From contig CAKTLD010000065.1 in NCBI GenBank assembly GCA_934572445.1, forward strand, positions 1 through 10,520: a stretch of DNA of 10,520 bases, written 5' to 3'. Below the pieces are notes generated by a model. That model was not told the origin of the DNA, searched no databases, and worked only from the letters and a program-made list of their open reading frames with translations. The position numbers and the translations under genes were made by a program. Every line of letters starts with the position of its first letter. The first letter of the stretch is position 1. This stretch comes from an uncultured Oscillospiraceae bacterium. GTDB lineage: Bacteria > Bacillota > Clostridia > Oscillospirales > Oscillospiraceae. Positions 1 to 5,989 of this stretch are shown here, one piece after another.

Positions 1-1202
1 CCCATGATGCGGGCGATCTCCTTCATGTCCTCTTCCTTCAGGCCGCGGGTGGTGGCGGCGGGGGTGCCGACGCGGATGCCGGAGGTGACGAACGGCTTCT
101 CGGGGTCGTTGGGGATGGCGTTCTTGTTGACGGTGATGAAGCACTCGTCCAGGCGGCGCTCGATCTCCTTGCCGGTGATGTGGAAGTTGCGCACGTCAAC
201 GAGCATGAGGTGGTTGTCCGTGCCGCCGGAGACGAGACGGAAGCCTTCCTTCATCAGGCCGTCGGCCAGAACGGCGGCGTTCTTCACGACCTGCTCGCCG
301 TAGGCCTTGAACTCGGGCTTGAGGGCCTCGCCGAAGCAGATGGCCTTGGCGGCGATGATGTGCTCGAGCGGGCCGCCCTGCGTGCCGGGGAACACGGCGG
401 AGTCGATCTTCTTGGCGAGGTTGATGGTCTCCATCTCGCCGGTCTCGATGTTCTTCTTGGTGATCTCGTTCTTGCAGAGGATCAGACCGCCGCGGGGGCC
501 GCGGAGGGTCTTGTGGGTGGTGGAAGTGACCACGTCGGCATAGGGCACGGGGTTCATGTGCACGCCCGCGGCGACAAGGCCGGCGATGTGCGCCATATCG
601 ACCATGAAGTACGCGCCGACGGAATCGGCGATCTCACGGAACTTGGCGAAGTCGATCTTGCGGGGATAGGCGGAGGCGCCGGCAAGGATCATCTTGGGCT
701 TGCACTCCTGCGCGATGCGGTAGAGCTCATCATAGTCGATCTGCTCGGTCTCGTCATTGAGGGAGTAGGGGACCTGATGGAAGTACTGACCGGAGATGTT
801 GACCGGGCTGCCGTGGGACAAGTGGCCGCCGTGGGCGAGGTTCATGCCCATGAAGGTGTCGCCGGGCTGGAGCATGGCCTTGAACGCGGCCAGATTGGCG
901 GAAGCGCCGGAGTGGGGCTGAACGTTGGCATGCTCGGCGCCGAAGAGCTGGCAGGCGCGCTGACGGGCGATCTCCTCGGTCTCGTCGACGCAGTAGCAGC
1001 CGCCGTAGTAGCGCTTGCCGGGATAACCCTCGGCATACTTGTTGGTAAGGCACGTGCCCATCGCCATCATAACGGCGGGGGAGACGATGTTTTCAGAGGC
1101 GATCAGCTCGATGTTGCGCTGCTCGCGGTGATACTCCTTCTCGATGGTCGCGCCGACCTCGGGGTCGTACTGGCACAGGAATTCCATGGTTTCCTTGATC
1201 AT
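1..1202 (-). CDS. glyA: Serine hydroxymethyltransferase, 3' end cut off by the window edge
   Basis: PLP-dependent cytosolic enzyme converting serine plus tetrahydrofolate to glycine plus 5,10-methylene-THF, the main one-carbon entry point. Reading the minus strand from ATG at 1202 gives 400 complete codons. Family landmarks are all visible: LIASENIVS near residues 33-41, the [15 protein letters not shown] substrate/PLP segment at 54-68, HSGASAN at 97-103, [11 protein letters not shown] with the PLP-ring Asp202 and His205, and the Schiff-base lysine K231 in [13 protein letters not shown]. The usual length is about 410-415 residues, so only some 10-15 C-terminal residues are missing; the last visible ones are ARIM. 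The start is fixed by AGAGGAGG at 1213-1220, about 10 bases upstream. It is divergent from folT, which imports the cofactor precursor. The reading frame is intact and no key residue is missing. Confidence 0.97.
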   Translation of the reverse strand, partial: MIKETMEFLCQYDPEVGATIEKEYHREQRNIELIASENIVSPAVMMAMGTCLTNKYAEGYPGKRYYGGCYCVDETEEIARQRACQLFGAEHANVQPHSGASANLAAFKAMLQPGDTFMGMNLAHGGHLSHGSPVNISGQYFHQVPYSLNDETEQIDYDELYRIAQECKPKMILAGASAYPRKIDFAKFREIADSVGAYFMVDMAHIAGLVAAGVHMNPVPYADVVTSTTHKTLRGPRGGLILCKNEITKKNIETGEMETINLAKKIDSAVFPGTQGGPLEHIIAAKAICFGEALKPEFKAYGEQVVKNAAVLADGLMKEGFRLVSGGTDNHLMLVDVRNFHITGKEIERRLDECFITVNKNAIPNDPEKPFVTSGIRVGTPAATTRGLKEEDMKEIARIM

Positions 1203-1254
1203 GGTGCGGTTTCCTCCTCTAAAGAAATTTAAGTGGATTCTTTCCGGTAGGGCA

Positions 1255-1271
1255 AGTCTGCCGTGCAGACT
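1255..1271 (-). other. Hairpin in the glyA 5' leader
   Basis: A perfect 7-base inverted repeat (AGTCTGC / GCAGACT, 3-base loop) lies in the glyA leader, about 50 bases before the start codon. A possible outer stem GGTAG/CTACC (1246-1250 with 1286-1290) would enclose it, but that stem would begin at or before the predicted transcription start, so it is doubtful. There is no U-tract, so it is not a terminator. I could not match the leader to a riboswitch class known to me. Confidence 0.4.
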
Positions 1272-1294
1272 CCTTATGGTGCTCTCTACCCTTT

Positions 1295-1324
1295 AGAATA
1301 GCAAAAAAACAAAGCGCCTGTCAA
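1295..1324 (-). promoter_or_regulatory. Probable sigma-A promoter of glyA
   Basis: On the minus strand a perfect -35 box TTGACA (1324-1319) is followed, after an 18-base spacer, by TATTCT (1300-1295). A TG dinucleotide one base upstream of the -10 makes it an extended -10 element. The expected transcription start is near 1288, giving an 85-90 base leader to the glyA start codon. Inferred from sequence only, but the box match and the position are good. Confidence 0.75.
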
Positions 1325-1417
1325 GGCAAAGTGAGGGGGGACAAAGCTGCTTTTATTAGGAAAAATCTGCAAATCGCCTTAAAAAGGCAAAAGTCGCACA
1401 AAGCGGGCGGAAAAGGA

Positions 1418-1446
1418 TTGACGGGCGTTGTGCTCTCTGCTATGCT
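1418..1446 (+). promoter_or_regulatory. Probable sigma-A promoter of the folT transcript
   Basis: TTGACG (1418-1423), a 17-base spacer and TATGCT (1441-1446), with an extended -10 TG at 1438-1439. Transcription would start near 1453, some 30 bases before the riboswitch aptamer, which is the right geometry for a riboswitch-controlled leader. Confidence 0.65.
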
Positions 1447-1481
1447 GAGCGTGCACAGGACCGGTCCCGGCCCCGTGCAAC

Positions 1482-1596
1482 GGCAGAGTAGGGAGCCATG
1501 TGTTTCGCAAAAAAAGCGAGCAGTGCCGCTGGGATGGGAAGTTGCCCACGGACGAAAAACCCATGGTTTGCAGTATGGCCCCCGCATCCGCTTGCC
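1482..1596 (+). promoter_or_regulatory. Tetrahydrofolate (THF-I) riboswitch aptamer upstream of folT
   Basis: The leader carries the conserved pieces of the THF riboswitch in order. First is GGCAG followed by AGTAG (1482-1491). Then comes a P2 strand GCCAT (1495-1499) pairing with ATGGC (1575-1579), then the loop GGGATG (1531-1536). An ACGAAAA segment (1552-1558) runs into a small AAACC/GGTTT hairpin, and the element ends with GCATCCGC and TTGCC (1584-1596). P1 forms between GGCA (1482-1485) and TGCC (1593-1596). The hallmark pseudoknot is perfect: GGATG (1532-1536) with CATCC (1585-1589). The class is known to sense reduced folates and to precede folate transporter and synthesis genes in Firmicutes. 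Identification is from memory of the consensus; a covariance search (Infernal, Rfam THF family) would settle it. Confidence 0.82.
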
Positions 1597-1619
1597 ACTC
1601 AGACGAGAGCATTGTGAGG

Positions 1620-1671
1620 CCTCTCCTCCGCGTGGTTCCTGCCATCCGGAGGGAGAGGTGTTTTCTTTTTT
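1620..1671 (+). terminator. Riboswitch-controlled intrinsic terminator before folT
   Basis: CCTCTCCTCCG (1620-1630) pairs with CGGAGGGAGAGG (1647-1658) through 11 base pairs with one bulged G. It is followed by TG and then TTTTCTTTTTT (1661-1671). It sits 24 bases after the aptamer and about 70 bases before the folT start, the expected place for an expression platform. A competing stem GAGAG (1605-1609) with CTCTC (1621-1625) would occupy the terminator's 5' arm and may be part of an antiterminator. Confidence 0.85.
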
Positions 1672-1741
1672 CCGGATCAAGCCGCAGCGCGCAGCCCTGC
1701 TGCCGCGGAAAATGATCTTTACCGAAAAGGAGGTCCTCACA

Positions 1742-2380
1742 ATGTTTTCCAACGTCGCAGAACTCTCCCCCGCCGTATGGGGCATCCTGATCGCCGCAGT
1801 CGTCGTGCTGGCAGCGGCGGTCATCCTCGTGTGCCGCTCGTCGTCGCTGTCCACGCGCAAGCTCGTCACCATCGCCATGCTGACGGCGGTGTATGTGGTG
1901 CTGAGCCTTGTGGGCACGCTGAACCTCTGGTGGATCCGCATCAGCGTGGACTCCCTGCCCATCATCCTGGGCGCACTGCTCTACGGCCCTGTCGGCGGCC
2001 TGCTCGTCGGTCTTCTCGGCAGCTTTATGAACCAGCTCATCACCTACGGCCTGACGGCGACGACTGTGCTGTGGGTCATCCCCGCCGCCGCGCGCGGACT
2101 GATGATCGGCGCTTACGCCAAGAAGTGCCGCTTTGAGCTCTCCCGCACGCAGATCATCGGCGTGCTGTGCGCGACCGCGATCATCGTCACTGCGCTCAAC
2201 ACGGGCGCGATGTATCTTGACAGCGTGATCAACGGCTACTACAGCTATGCTTACGTTTTCGGCGGCATTGTGACGCGTGTGGCCGCGGGTATTGCCACGG
2301 CGCTCGTGATGAGCTTCGTTGCGCCGCCGGTGGTGAGCATGCTCAGCCGTTCGCTGCGCGCGGTGCGCGCTGCACAGTAA
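1742..2380 (+). CDS. folT: Folate-type ECF transporter S component (FolT-like)
   Basis: Integral membrane substrate-capture subunit that would work with a separate EcfA/A'/T energising module to import folates; no such module is in this window. The 212-residue protein is almost entirely hydrophobic. After a short N-terminus there is one extra helix (about residues 11-30). Then comes an S-component core starting STRKLVTIAMLTAVYVVLS, with RISVDSLPIILGALLYGPVGG near residues 62-82 and PAAARGLMIGAYAKK near 118-132, which resemble the FolT subfamily of ECF S components. The start at 1742 is chosen because AGGAGG (1728-1733) lies 8 bases upstream; the open frame continues upstream only through the riboswitch region. 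The folate assignment rests on both family resemblance and the THF riboswitch in its leader. Another vitamin S component is the main alternative. Confidence 0.82.
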   Translation: MFSNVAELSPAVWGILIAAVVVLAAAVILVCRSSSLSTRKLVTIAMLTAVYVVLSLVGTLNLWWIRISVDSLPIILGALLYGPVGGLLVGLLGSFMNQLITYGLTATTVLWVIPAAARGLMIGAYAKKCRFELSRTQIIGVLCATAIIVTALNTGAMYLDSVINGYYSYAYVFGGIVTRVAAGIATALVMSFVAPPVVSMLSRSLRAVRAAQ

Positions 2381-2410
2381 CACGGCAGCACGGTACTATA
2401 ATAATAAGGT

Positions 2411-2446
2411 AAAAGGGACACGGCCGGGAGGGCCATGTCCCTTTTT
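2411..2446 (+). terminator. Intrinsic terminator of folT
   Basis: AAAAGGGACA-C-GGCC, a 5-base GGGAG loop, then GGCC-A-TGTCCC and TTTTT. The stem has one C/A mismatch and lies 31 bases after the folT stop codon. The flanking A-run would allow weak termination on the other strand too. Confidence 0.9.
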
Positions 2447-2706
2447 GTGCGCATGGGGGCGGCGTGCGGGCGCATAGAATGGGACGGGGCCATGGCGGCG
2501 GGAAACGCGGACGGGAAAAGGAAAGTTATCCGTCAGAAATGCGGAGGATGCGAAGCGACGACAGTTGAAATGACGGAAAACTCGCAAAATAAACGATTTG
2601 AAAATAGTGTTTGGAGAAATTTTCAGCGCTTTCCCACAAGAACACAAAAAATGATTGTGAAATCAATACAAAAAATGCGTTATTGCTGGAGAATTTGTGA
2701 TACAAC
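2447..2706 (+). other. Non-coding region, increasingly AT-rich, upstream of the liv promoter
   Basis: I see no credible gene here; open frames in either direction have no ribosome binding site or protein-like composition. From about 2575 the DNA becomes markedly AT-rich against a GC-rich genome. It holds several short A-tracts, a 10-base direct repeat ACAAAAAATG at 2644-2653 and 2668-2677, and the inverted repeat TGATT-GTGA-AATCA at 2652-2665. Two sequences partly match the CodY box (2592-2606, 10 of 15; 2618-2632, 11 of 15). This is where an upstream regulator of the liv operon would be expected to bind, but no binding site is proven. Confidence 0.4.
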
Positions 2707-2735
2707 TTGACAAAAGGCGAAAACGCAGGTAATAT
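2707..2735 (+). promoter_or_regulatory. Probable sigma-A promoter of the liv operon
   Basis: Perfect -35 TTGACA (2707-2712), a 17-base spacer, and -10 TAATAT (2730-2735, 4 of 6). The AT-rich DNA immediately upstream could act as an UP element. Transcription would start near 2742, leaving a leader of about 140 bases before the receptor gene. Confidence 0.8.
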
Positions 2736-2741
2736 GGAAGC

Positions 2742-2883
2742 GTACCGAGCACCGCATATTTGCGAAGGAAAGGATGCAAATTGCGGCAGCCCGCCGCGTG
2801 GCGGACCAATTCCCGCGGTGCGGGACCGACCCCCTGTCCCGGTCCTTTGGAAGGGCCAAAACAATTAGAAGGAGGATCACCCC
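2742..2883 (+). promoter_or_regulatory. Long structured 5' leader of the liv operon
   Basis: Several hairpins are visible: CCGCA-t-ATTTGC with GCAAAT-TGCGG (2752-2786, 11 base pairs and one bulge); CCGCC-GCGT-GGCGG (2791-2804); TCCCGC-GGT-GCGGGA (2811-2825); an overlapping alternative GGACCG/CGGTCC (2823-2828 with 2840-2845); and GGTCCTT-TGG-AAGGGCC (2841-2857), which ends 11 bases before the AAGGAGG ribosome binding site (2869-2875). The third and fourth exclude each other, and so do the fourth and fifth. No U-tract follows, so this is not a classical attenuator. I do not recognise a known riboswitch or T-box core. The structures are seen directly; a regulatory function is inferred. Confidence 0.5.
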
Positions 2884-4065
2884 ATGCGCAAATCTGTAAA
2901 GAAGCTCATTGCTCTCACCCTGACCTGCCTGATGCTACTCGGCCTGCTCGCCGGCTGCGGCGACGGCGGCGGCGGCGGCTCTTCCGGCGGCGATACCATC
3001 AAGCTCGGCTGGATGGGCTCGCTGACCGGCGATCAGGCGGCCTACGGCACCTGCGAAAGCCAGACGCTCAAGATGCTCGTTGAGGAAAAGAACGCCGAAG
3101 GCGGCATCCTCGGCAAGCAGATCGAGCTGATCTGCTACGACACCAAGGGCGACGCACAGGAGGCCGTGAACGTGGCCAAGCGCCTGTGCGCGCAGGACAA
3201 GGTCTGCGCGATCATCGGCCCCAACGCTTCGGGTCAGTGCATCGCCATCCAGTCTGTTCTGGACCAGTACAAGATCTCCGACATGTCCACCGTGGCGACC
3301 AACGAGAAGGTCACCATGCAGGACGGTGTGCTCAAGGAGTACAACTTCCGCGTCTGCTTCCTCGATCCCCAGCAGGGCAAGATCGCCGGTACGTTCGTGT
3401 ATGACAACCTTGGCTTTGACAAGGCTGCCATCCTCTACGACGTGAACGACGACTACGCGCTGGGCCTGAAGGACAACTTCATCAAGGTGTTTGAGGCCAA
3501 GGGCGGCACCATCGTGGCCGAGGAAGGCTACACCGCCGGCGATACCGACTTCACCGCGCAGCTGACCAAGATCAAGGAGGCCGGCCCGCAGATCATCTTC
3601 ACGCCGATCTTCTACCAGGATTTCATCATGATCCACAAGCAGGCCCGCACGCTCGGCATTGACCTGCCGATGCTCGGCGGCGACGGCTGCGCATCCGAAG
3701 TTCTGTTCGATGCGGCGGACGCCGTGGACGGTTCCTACGTCATCAACCACGTCTCCCTGGTCGATCCCGCGGGCGATGAGTTCCGCGCGAAGTACGCCGA
3801 GAGATGGAACGGCGCCAAGATGGAGCTGAACGGCTACATGGCGCACGACGCGTTCCTGCTGTGGTGCGCGGCCGTTGAAAAGGCCGGCTCCGACGATCCG
3901 CAGGCCATCGCCGACGCTTACTGCCAGGTCGAGGTGACCGGTATGGCGGGCAAGATCAAGATCTCCGCCGAGGACCACAACCCCGTGGGCAAGAGCGGCT
4001 GCGTCGAGCGCGTGGACGGCAAGAACAAGACCTACGTCTTCGAGACCTACATCGCTGCTGACTAA
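2884..4065 (+). CDS. livJ: ABC transporter substrate-binding lipoprotein, Liv/HAAT family
   Basis: Extracytoplasmic receptor of a branched-chain-amino-acid-type importer. The 393-residue protein begins with a lipoprotein signal (basic start, hydrophobic stretch, lipobox LLAGC) that would be cleaved before Cys25, followed by a Gly/Ser-rich linker to about residue 37. The rest is a type I periplasmic binding fold (Peripla_BP_6). Visible family signatures are GSLTGDQAAYG near 45-55, EEKNAEGGILGKQIELICYD near 67-86, IIGPNASG at 110-117, VATN near 137-140 where Liv receptors contact the ligand amino/carboxylate, YALGLKDNF at 191-199, and GGDG with Asp267 at the position where LivJ uses an acidic residue. 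It is the first gene of the operon, with AAGGAGG 8 bases upstream of the start. The ligand cannot be read from sequence: branched-chain amino acids are the default, but HAAT receptors also bind other amino acids, amides and urea. Confidence 0.93.
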   Translation: MRKSVKKLIALTLTCLMLLGLLAGCGDGGGGGSSGGDTIKLGWMGSLTGDQAAYGTCESQTLKMLVEEKNAEGGILGKQIELICYDTKGDAQEAVNVAKRLCAQDKVCAIIGPNASGQCIAIQSVLDQYKISDMSTVATNEKVTMQDGVLKEYNFRVCFLDPQQGKIAGTFVYDNLGFDKAAILYDVNDDYALGLKDNFIKVFEAKGGTIVAEEGYTAGDTDFTAQLTKIKEAGPQIIFTPIFYQDFIMIHKQARTLGIDLPMLGGDGCASEVLFDAADAVDGSYVINHVSLVDPAGDEFRAKYAERWNGAKMELNGYMAHDAFLLWCAAVEKAGSDDPQAIADAYCQVEVTGMAGKIKISAEDHNPVGKSGCVERVDGKNKTYVFETYIAAD

Positions 4066-4084
4066 ACTTCCGACCCCTTTGGCA

Positions 4085-4112
4085 CTCGGGCGCCCCGCAT
4101 GGGGCGCCCGAG
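4085..4112 (+). other. Perfect 12-bp intercistronic stem-loop, no U-tract
   Basis: CTCGGGCGCCCC, loop GCAT, GGGGCGCCCGAG, located 19 bases after the receptor stop and before the livH ribosome binding site. The bases that follow (GTCAACAG) rule out a standard intrinsic terminator. Such structures between receptor and permease genes commonly block 3'-exonucleases and leave the receptor mRNA in excess; that role is inferred here. Confidence 0.75.
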
Positions 4113-4138
4113 GTCAACAGAACAAAAGGAGGCTGTAA

Positions 4139-5017
4139 ATGGATTCCCAATACTATCTCCAGCAGCTGGTCAACGGCATCTGCCTGGGCGGCATGTACGC
4201 GCTGATGTCGGTCGGCTATTCGCTGGTCTACAGCATTATGAACTTTTCAAACTTTGCCCACGGAGGCGTCATCATGGTCGGCGCTTATGTGGGCTATTTT
4301 GCACTCACATCCCTGAATGTCCCGTTCCTTGCGGCGTTCCTGCTCTGCGGTCTTGGCAGCGGCCTGCTGGCCGTTATCATCGAGTGGCTGGTCTATTCGC
4401 CGCTGCGCAAGCGCCATGCCCCGTCGCTGTACTTCATCATCTCCGCGATGGGCGCGTCGATCTTTCTGGAAAACTTCGTCATTGCGACGATCGACGGCAC
4501 CCCCAGAAACTATCCTACGATCTTTGCCAACAGCATCAACATTGGCGGTCTTTCGCTGGGCGTTGACAGCTTGCTGATGATCATCGTCTCGGCGGTTTCC
4601 CTGCTGATCCTGATGTTTATCATACAGAAGACCAAGATCGGCCTTGCCATCCGCGCCTGCTCGTACAACGAAAAGGCCGGCACGCTCATGGGCATCAACA
4701 GCAGCATGGTCATTTTCGTCGTGTTCCTGATGGGCGGCGTGCTGGCGGGCTTCGCCGGTATGCTGTACGGCATGCGCTTCATCGTCAAGCCCACCATCGG
4801 CCAGGTGACGAACAAGTCCTTCGTCGCGGCGGTCTTCGGCGGCCTCGGAAGCCTGCCGGGCGCGATCGTCGGCTCGCTGCTGCTGGGCATCATGGAGATC
4901 TTCGTGGCATCGTTCAACTCCAACCTGCGCGACCTGTTTGTGTACGCGCTGCTGATCCTCGTCCTGGTCATCAAGCCGTCCGGCCTGATGGGCAAGGTCG
5001 TGGAAGACAAGGCGTAA
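4139..5017 (+). CDS. livH: Liv-type ABC transporter permease 1 (LivH)
   Basis: First of two membrane subunits of the importer, 292 residues, close to the family norm of about 290-310. It opens with QQLVNGICLGGMYALMSVGY and MNFSNFAHGGVIMVGAY (about 37-53), both typical of LivH. A helix-rich body follows with roughly eight hydrophobic segments. The cytoplasmic coupling loop TKIGLAIRACSYNEKAGTLM (about 163-182) matches the region that contacts the ATPases in this family. FVAAVFGGLGSLPGAIVGS and LVIKPSGLMGK mark the conserved C-terminal part. GGAGG ends 6 bases before the ATG. It follows the receptor after 73 bases containing a hairpin and precedes livM by 15 bases, so the permeases are translated as a block. 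Confidence 0.95.
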   Translation: MDSQYYLQQLVNGICLGGMYALMSVGYSLVYSIMNFSNFAHGGVIMVGAYVGYFALTSLNVPFLAAFLLCGLGSGLLAVIIEWLVYSPLRKRHAPSLYFIISAMGASIFLENFVIATIDGTPRNYPTIFANSINIGGLSLGVDSLLMIIVSAVSLLILMFIIQKTKIGLAIRACSYNEKAGTLMGINSSMVIFVVFLMGGVLAGFAGMLYGMRFIVKPTIGQVTNKSFVAAVFGGLGSLPGAIVGSLLLGIMEIFVASFNSNLRDLFVYALLILVLVIKPSGLMGKVVEDKA

Positions 5018-5032
5018 GGAGGGAGGAACGAG

Positions 5033-5989
5033 ATGTTTAGCTGGTATTATATCGAAGGTATCCTCGTCCAGTCCTGCTACACGCTCCTGATCGTGCTGGG
5101 CCTGTCCATCCTGACGGGCTACACGGGCATGTTCTCGTTCGGCCACGCGGGCTTCGTGTGCATCGGCGCTTATGTTTCAGTCGTCTGCACGATGGCCTTC
5201 GGCCTGCCGTACTGGCTGGCGCTGCTGATCGCGGGTCTTGTGTCCATGCTGCTGGGCGCGGGCCTCGGCAAGATCACGCTGGGTCTCAAGGGCGACTATT
5301 TCTGCATTGCCACGCTCGGCGTGGGCGAGGCGATACGATTGATCTTTAACAATTTGCAGCTGACATGGAATGTCGGCGGCAAGGACTTCATGCTCGACGG
5401 CGCGAAGGGCATTGCGAGCATTCCTCTGCATACGACGTTCAAAAGCGCGCTCATCATCGTGATCATCTTCCTGACGGGCACGGCGCTGCTGATGAACTCC
5501 AAGCACGGGCGCAGCATGCTCGCCGTGCGCGAGGACGAGCTGGCCGCGCAGATGAGCGGCATCAACACCTTCCGCTCGAAGATGCTGGCGATGTGCATGT
5601 CCGCGCTGTACGCAGGCATCGCGGGCGGTATGCTGGCGCATTACTTCGGTTATTTGCAGCCGAAGATGTTCCTGATGACCAAATCGACGGAGTATACGAT
5701 CATGGTCATTTTCGGCGGCATGGGTTCGATCACCGGCTCGGTGCTCGGCACGGTTCTGCTGTGTGCGCTGCCGGAACTGCTGCGCGCGGTGGGCGACTGG
5801 CGGCTGGTATTCTACGGCCTGGCCGTTATCATCATCATGATCGTGCGCCCGAAGGGCCTGATGGGCGGCAAGGAGCTGCCGGTGGGCAGGATCTGCCGCG
5901 CGATTGCGGGGATCTTCACCGGAAAGAAAAAGAAGGACCTGCCGCCGCCTGACGGCGGGACGGACCCGGGGAAGGAGGCGCCGGTATGA
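5033..5989 (+). CDS. livM: Liv-type ABC transporter permease 2 (LivM)
   Basis: Second membrane subunit, 318 residues. Family features are LSILTGYTGMFSFGHAGFVCIGAY (about 24-47), GLKGDYFCIATLGVGEAIRLI (about 84-104), the coupling loop SKHGRSMLAVREDELAAQMSGI (about 156-177) and GGMGSITGSVLGTVLL with IVRPKGLMGG near the C-terminus. The last 35-40 residues form a charged, Pro/Gly-rich cytoplasmic tail with a KKKKD cluster after the final helix, longer than strictly needed for the fold. The ribosome binding site AAGGAGGGAGG begins inside the livH stop codon. Its own stop overlaps the livG start as ATGA, indicating translational coupling. Confidence 0.95.
   Translation: MFSWYYIEGILVQSCYTLLIVLGLSILTGYTGMFSFGHAGFVCIGAYVSVVCTMAFGLPYWLALLIAGLVSMLLGAGLGKITLGLKGDYFCIATLGVGEAIRLIFNNLQLTWNVGGKDFMLDGAKGIASIPLHTTFKSALIIVIIFLTGTALLMNSKHGRSMLAVREDELAAQMSGINTFRSKMLAMCMSALYAGIAGGMLAHYFGYLQPKMFLMTKSTEYTIMVIFGGMGSITGSVLGTVLLCALPELLRAVGDWRLVFYGLAVIIIMIVRPKGLMGGKELPVGRICRAIAGIFTGKKKKDLPPPDGGTDPGKEAPV

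Noticed and set aside
180..1232. 350-residue open frame on the plus strand across glyA
   Set aside because: It is antisense to an unmistakable serine hydroxymethyltransferase; its Gly/Leu/Val/Asp-biased sequence is typical of a shadow frame in GC-rich DNA and it has no ribosome binding site.
1203..1294. ZTP, glycine or SAM riboswitch in the glyA leader
   Set aside because: None of the conserved cores of these classes can be found in the roughly 85-base leader.
1331..1741. Upstream extension of folT through the riboswitch region
   Set aside because: The frame happens to be open, but the promoter, riboswitch and terminator lie inside it and the ribosome binding site at 1728-1733 fixes the start at 1742.
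2397..2402. TATAAT sequence just after folT as a promoter
   Set aside because: No acceptable -35 box 16-18 bases upstream, and any transcript would run straight into the terminator at 2411-2446.
2791..2857. T-box antiterminator in the liv leader
   Set aside because: No AGGGTGGNACCGCG-type core, no specifier-loop landmarks and no U-tailed terminator; the leader is too short for a standard T-box.
2435..2864. Small open frames on both strands between folT and the receptor gene
   Set aside because: No ribosome binding site, no protein-like composition, and they overlap the promoter and structured leader.
4085..4112. Intrinsic terminator after the receptor gene
   Set aside because: The stem is perfect but no T-run follows, and the permease genes downstream lack a visible promoter of their own.
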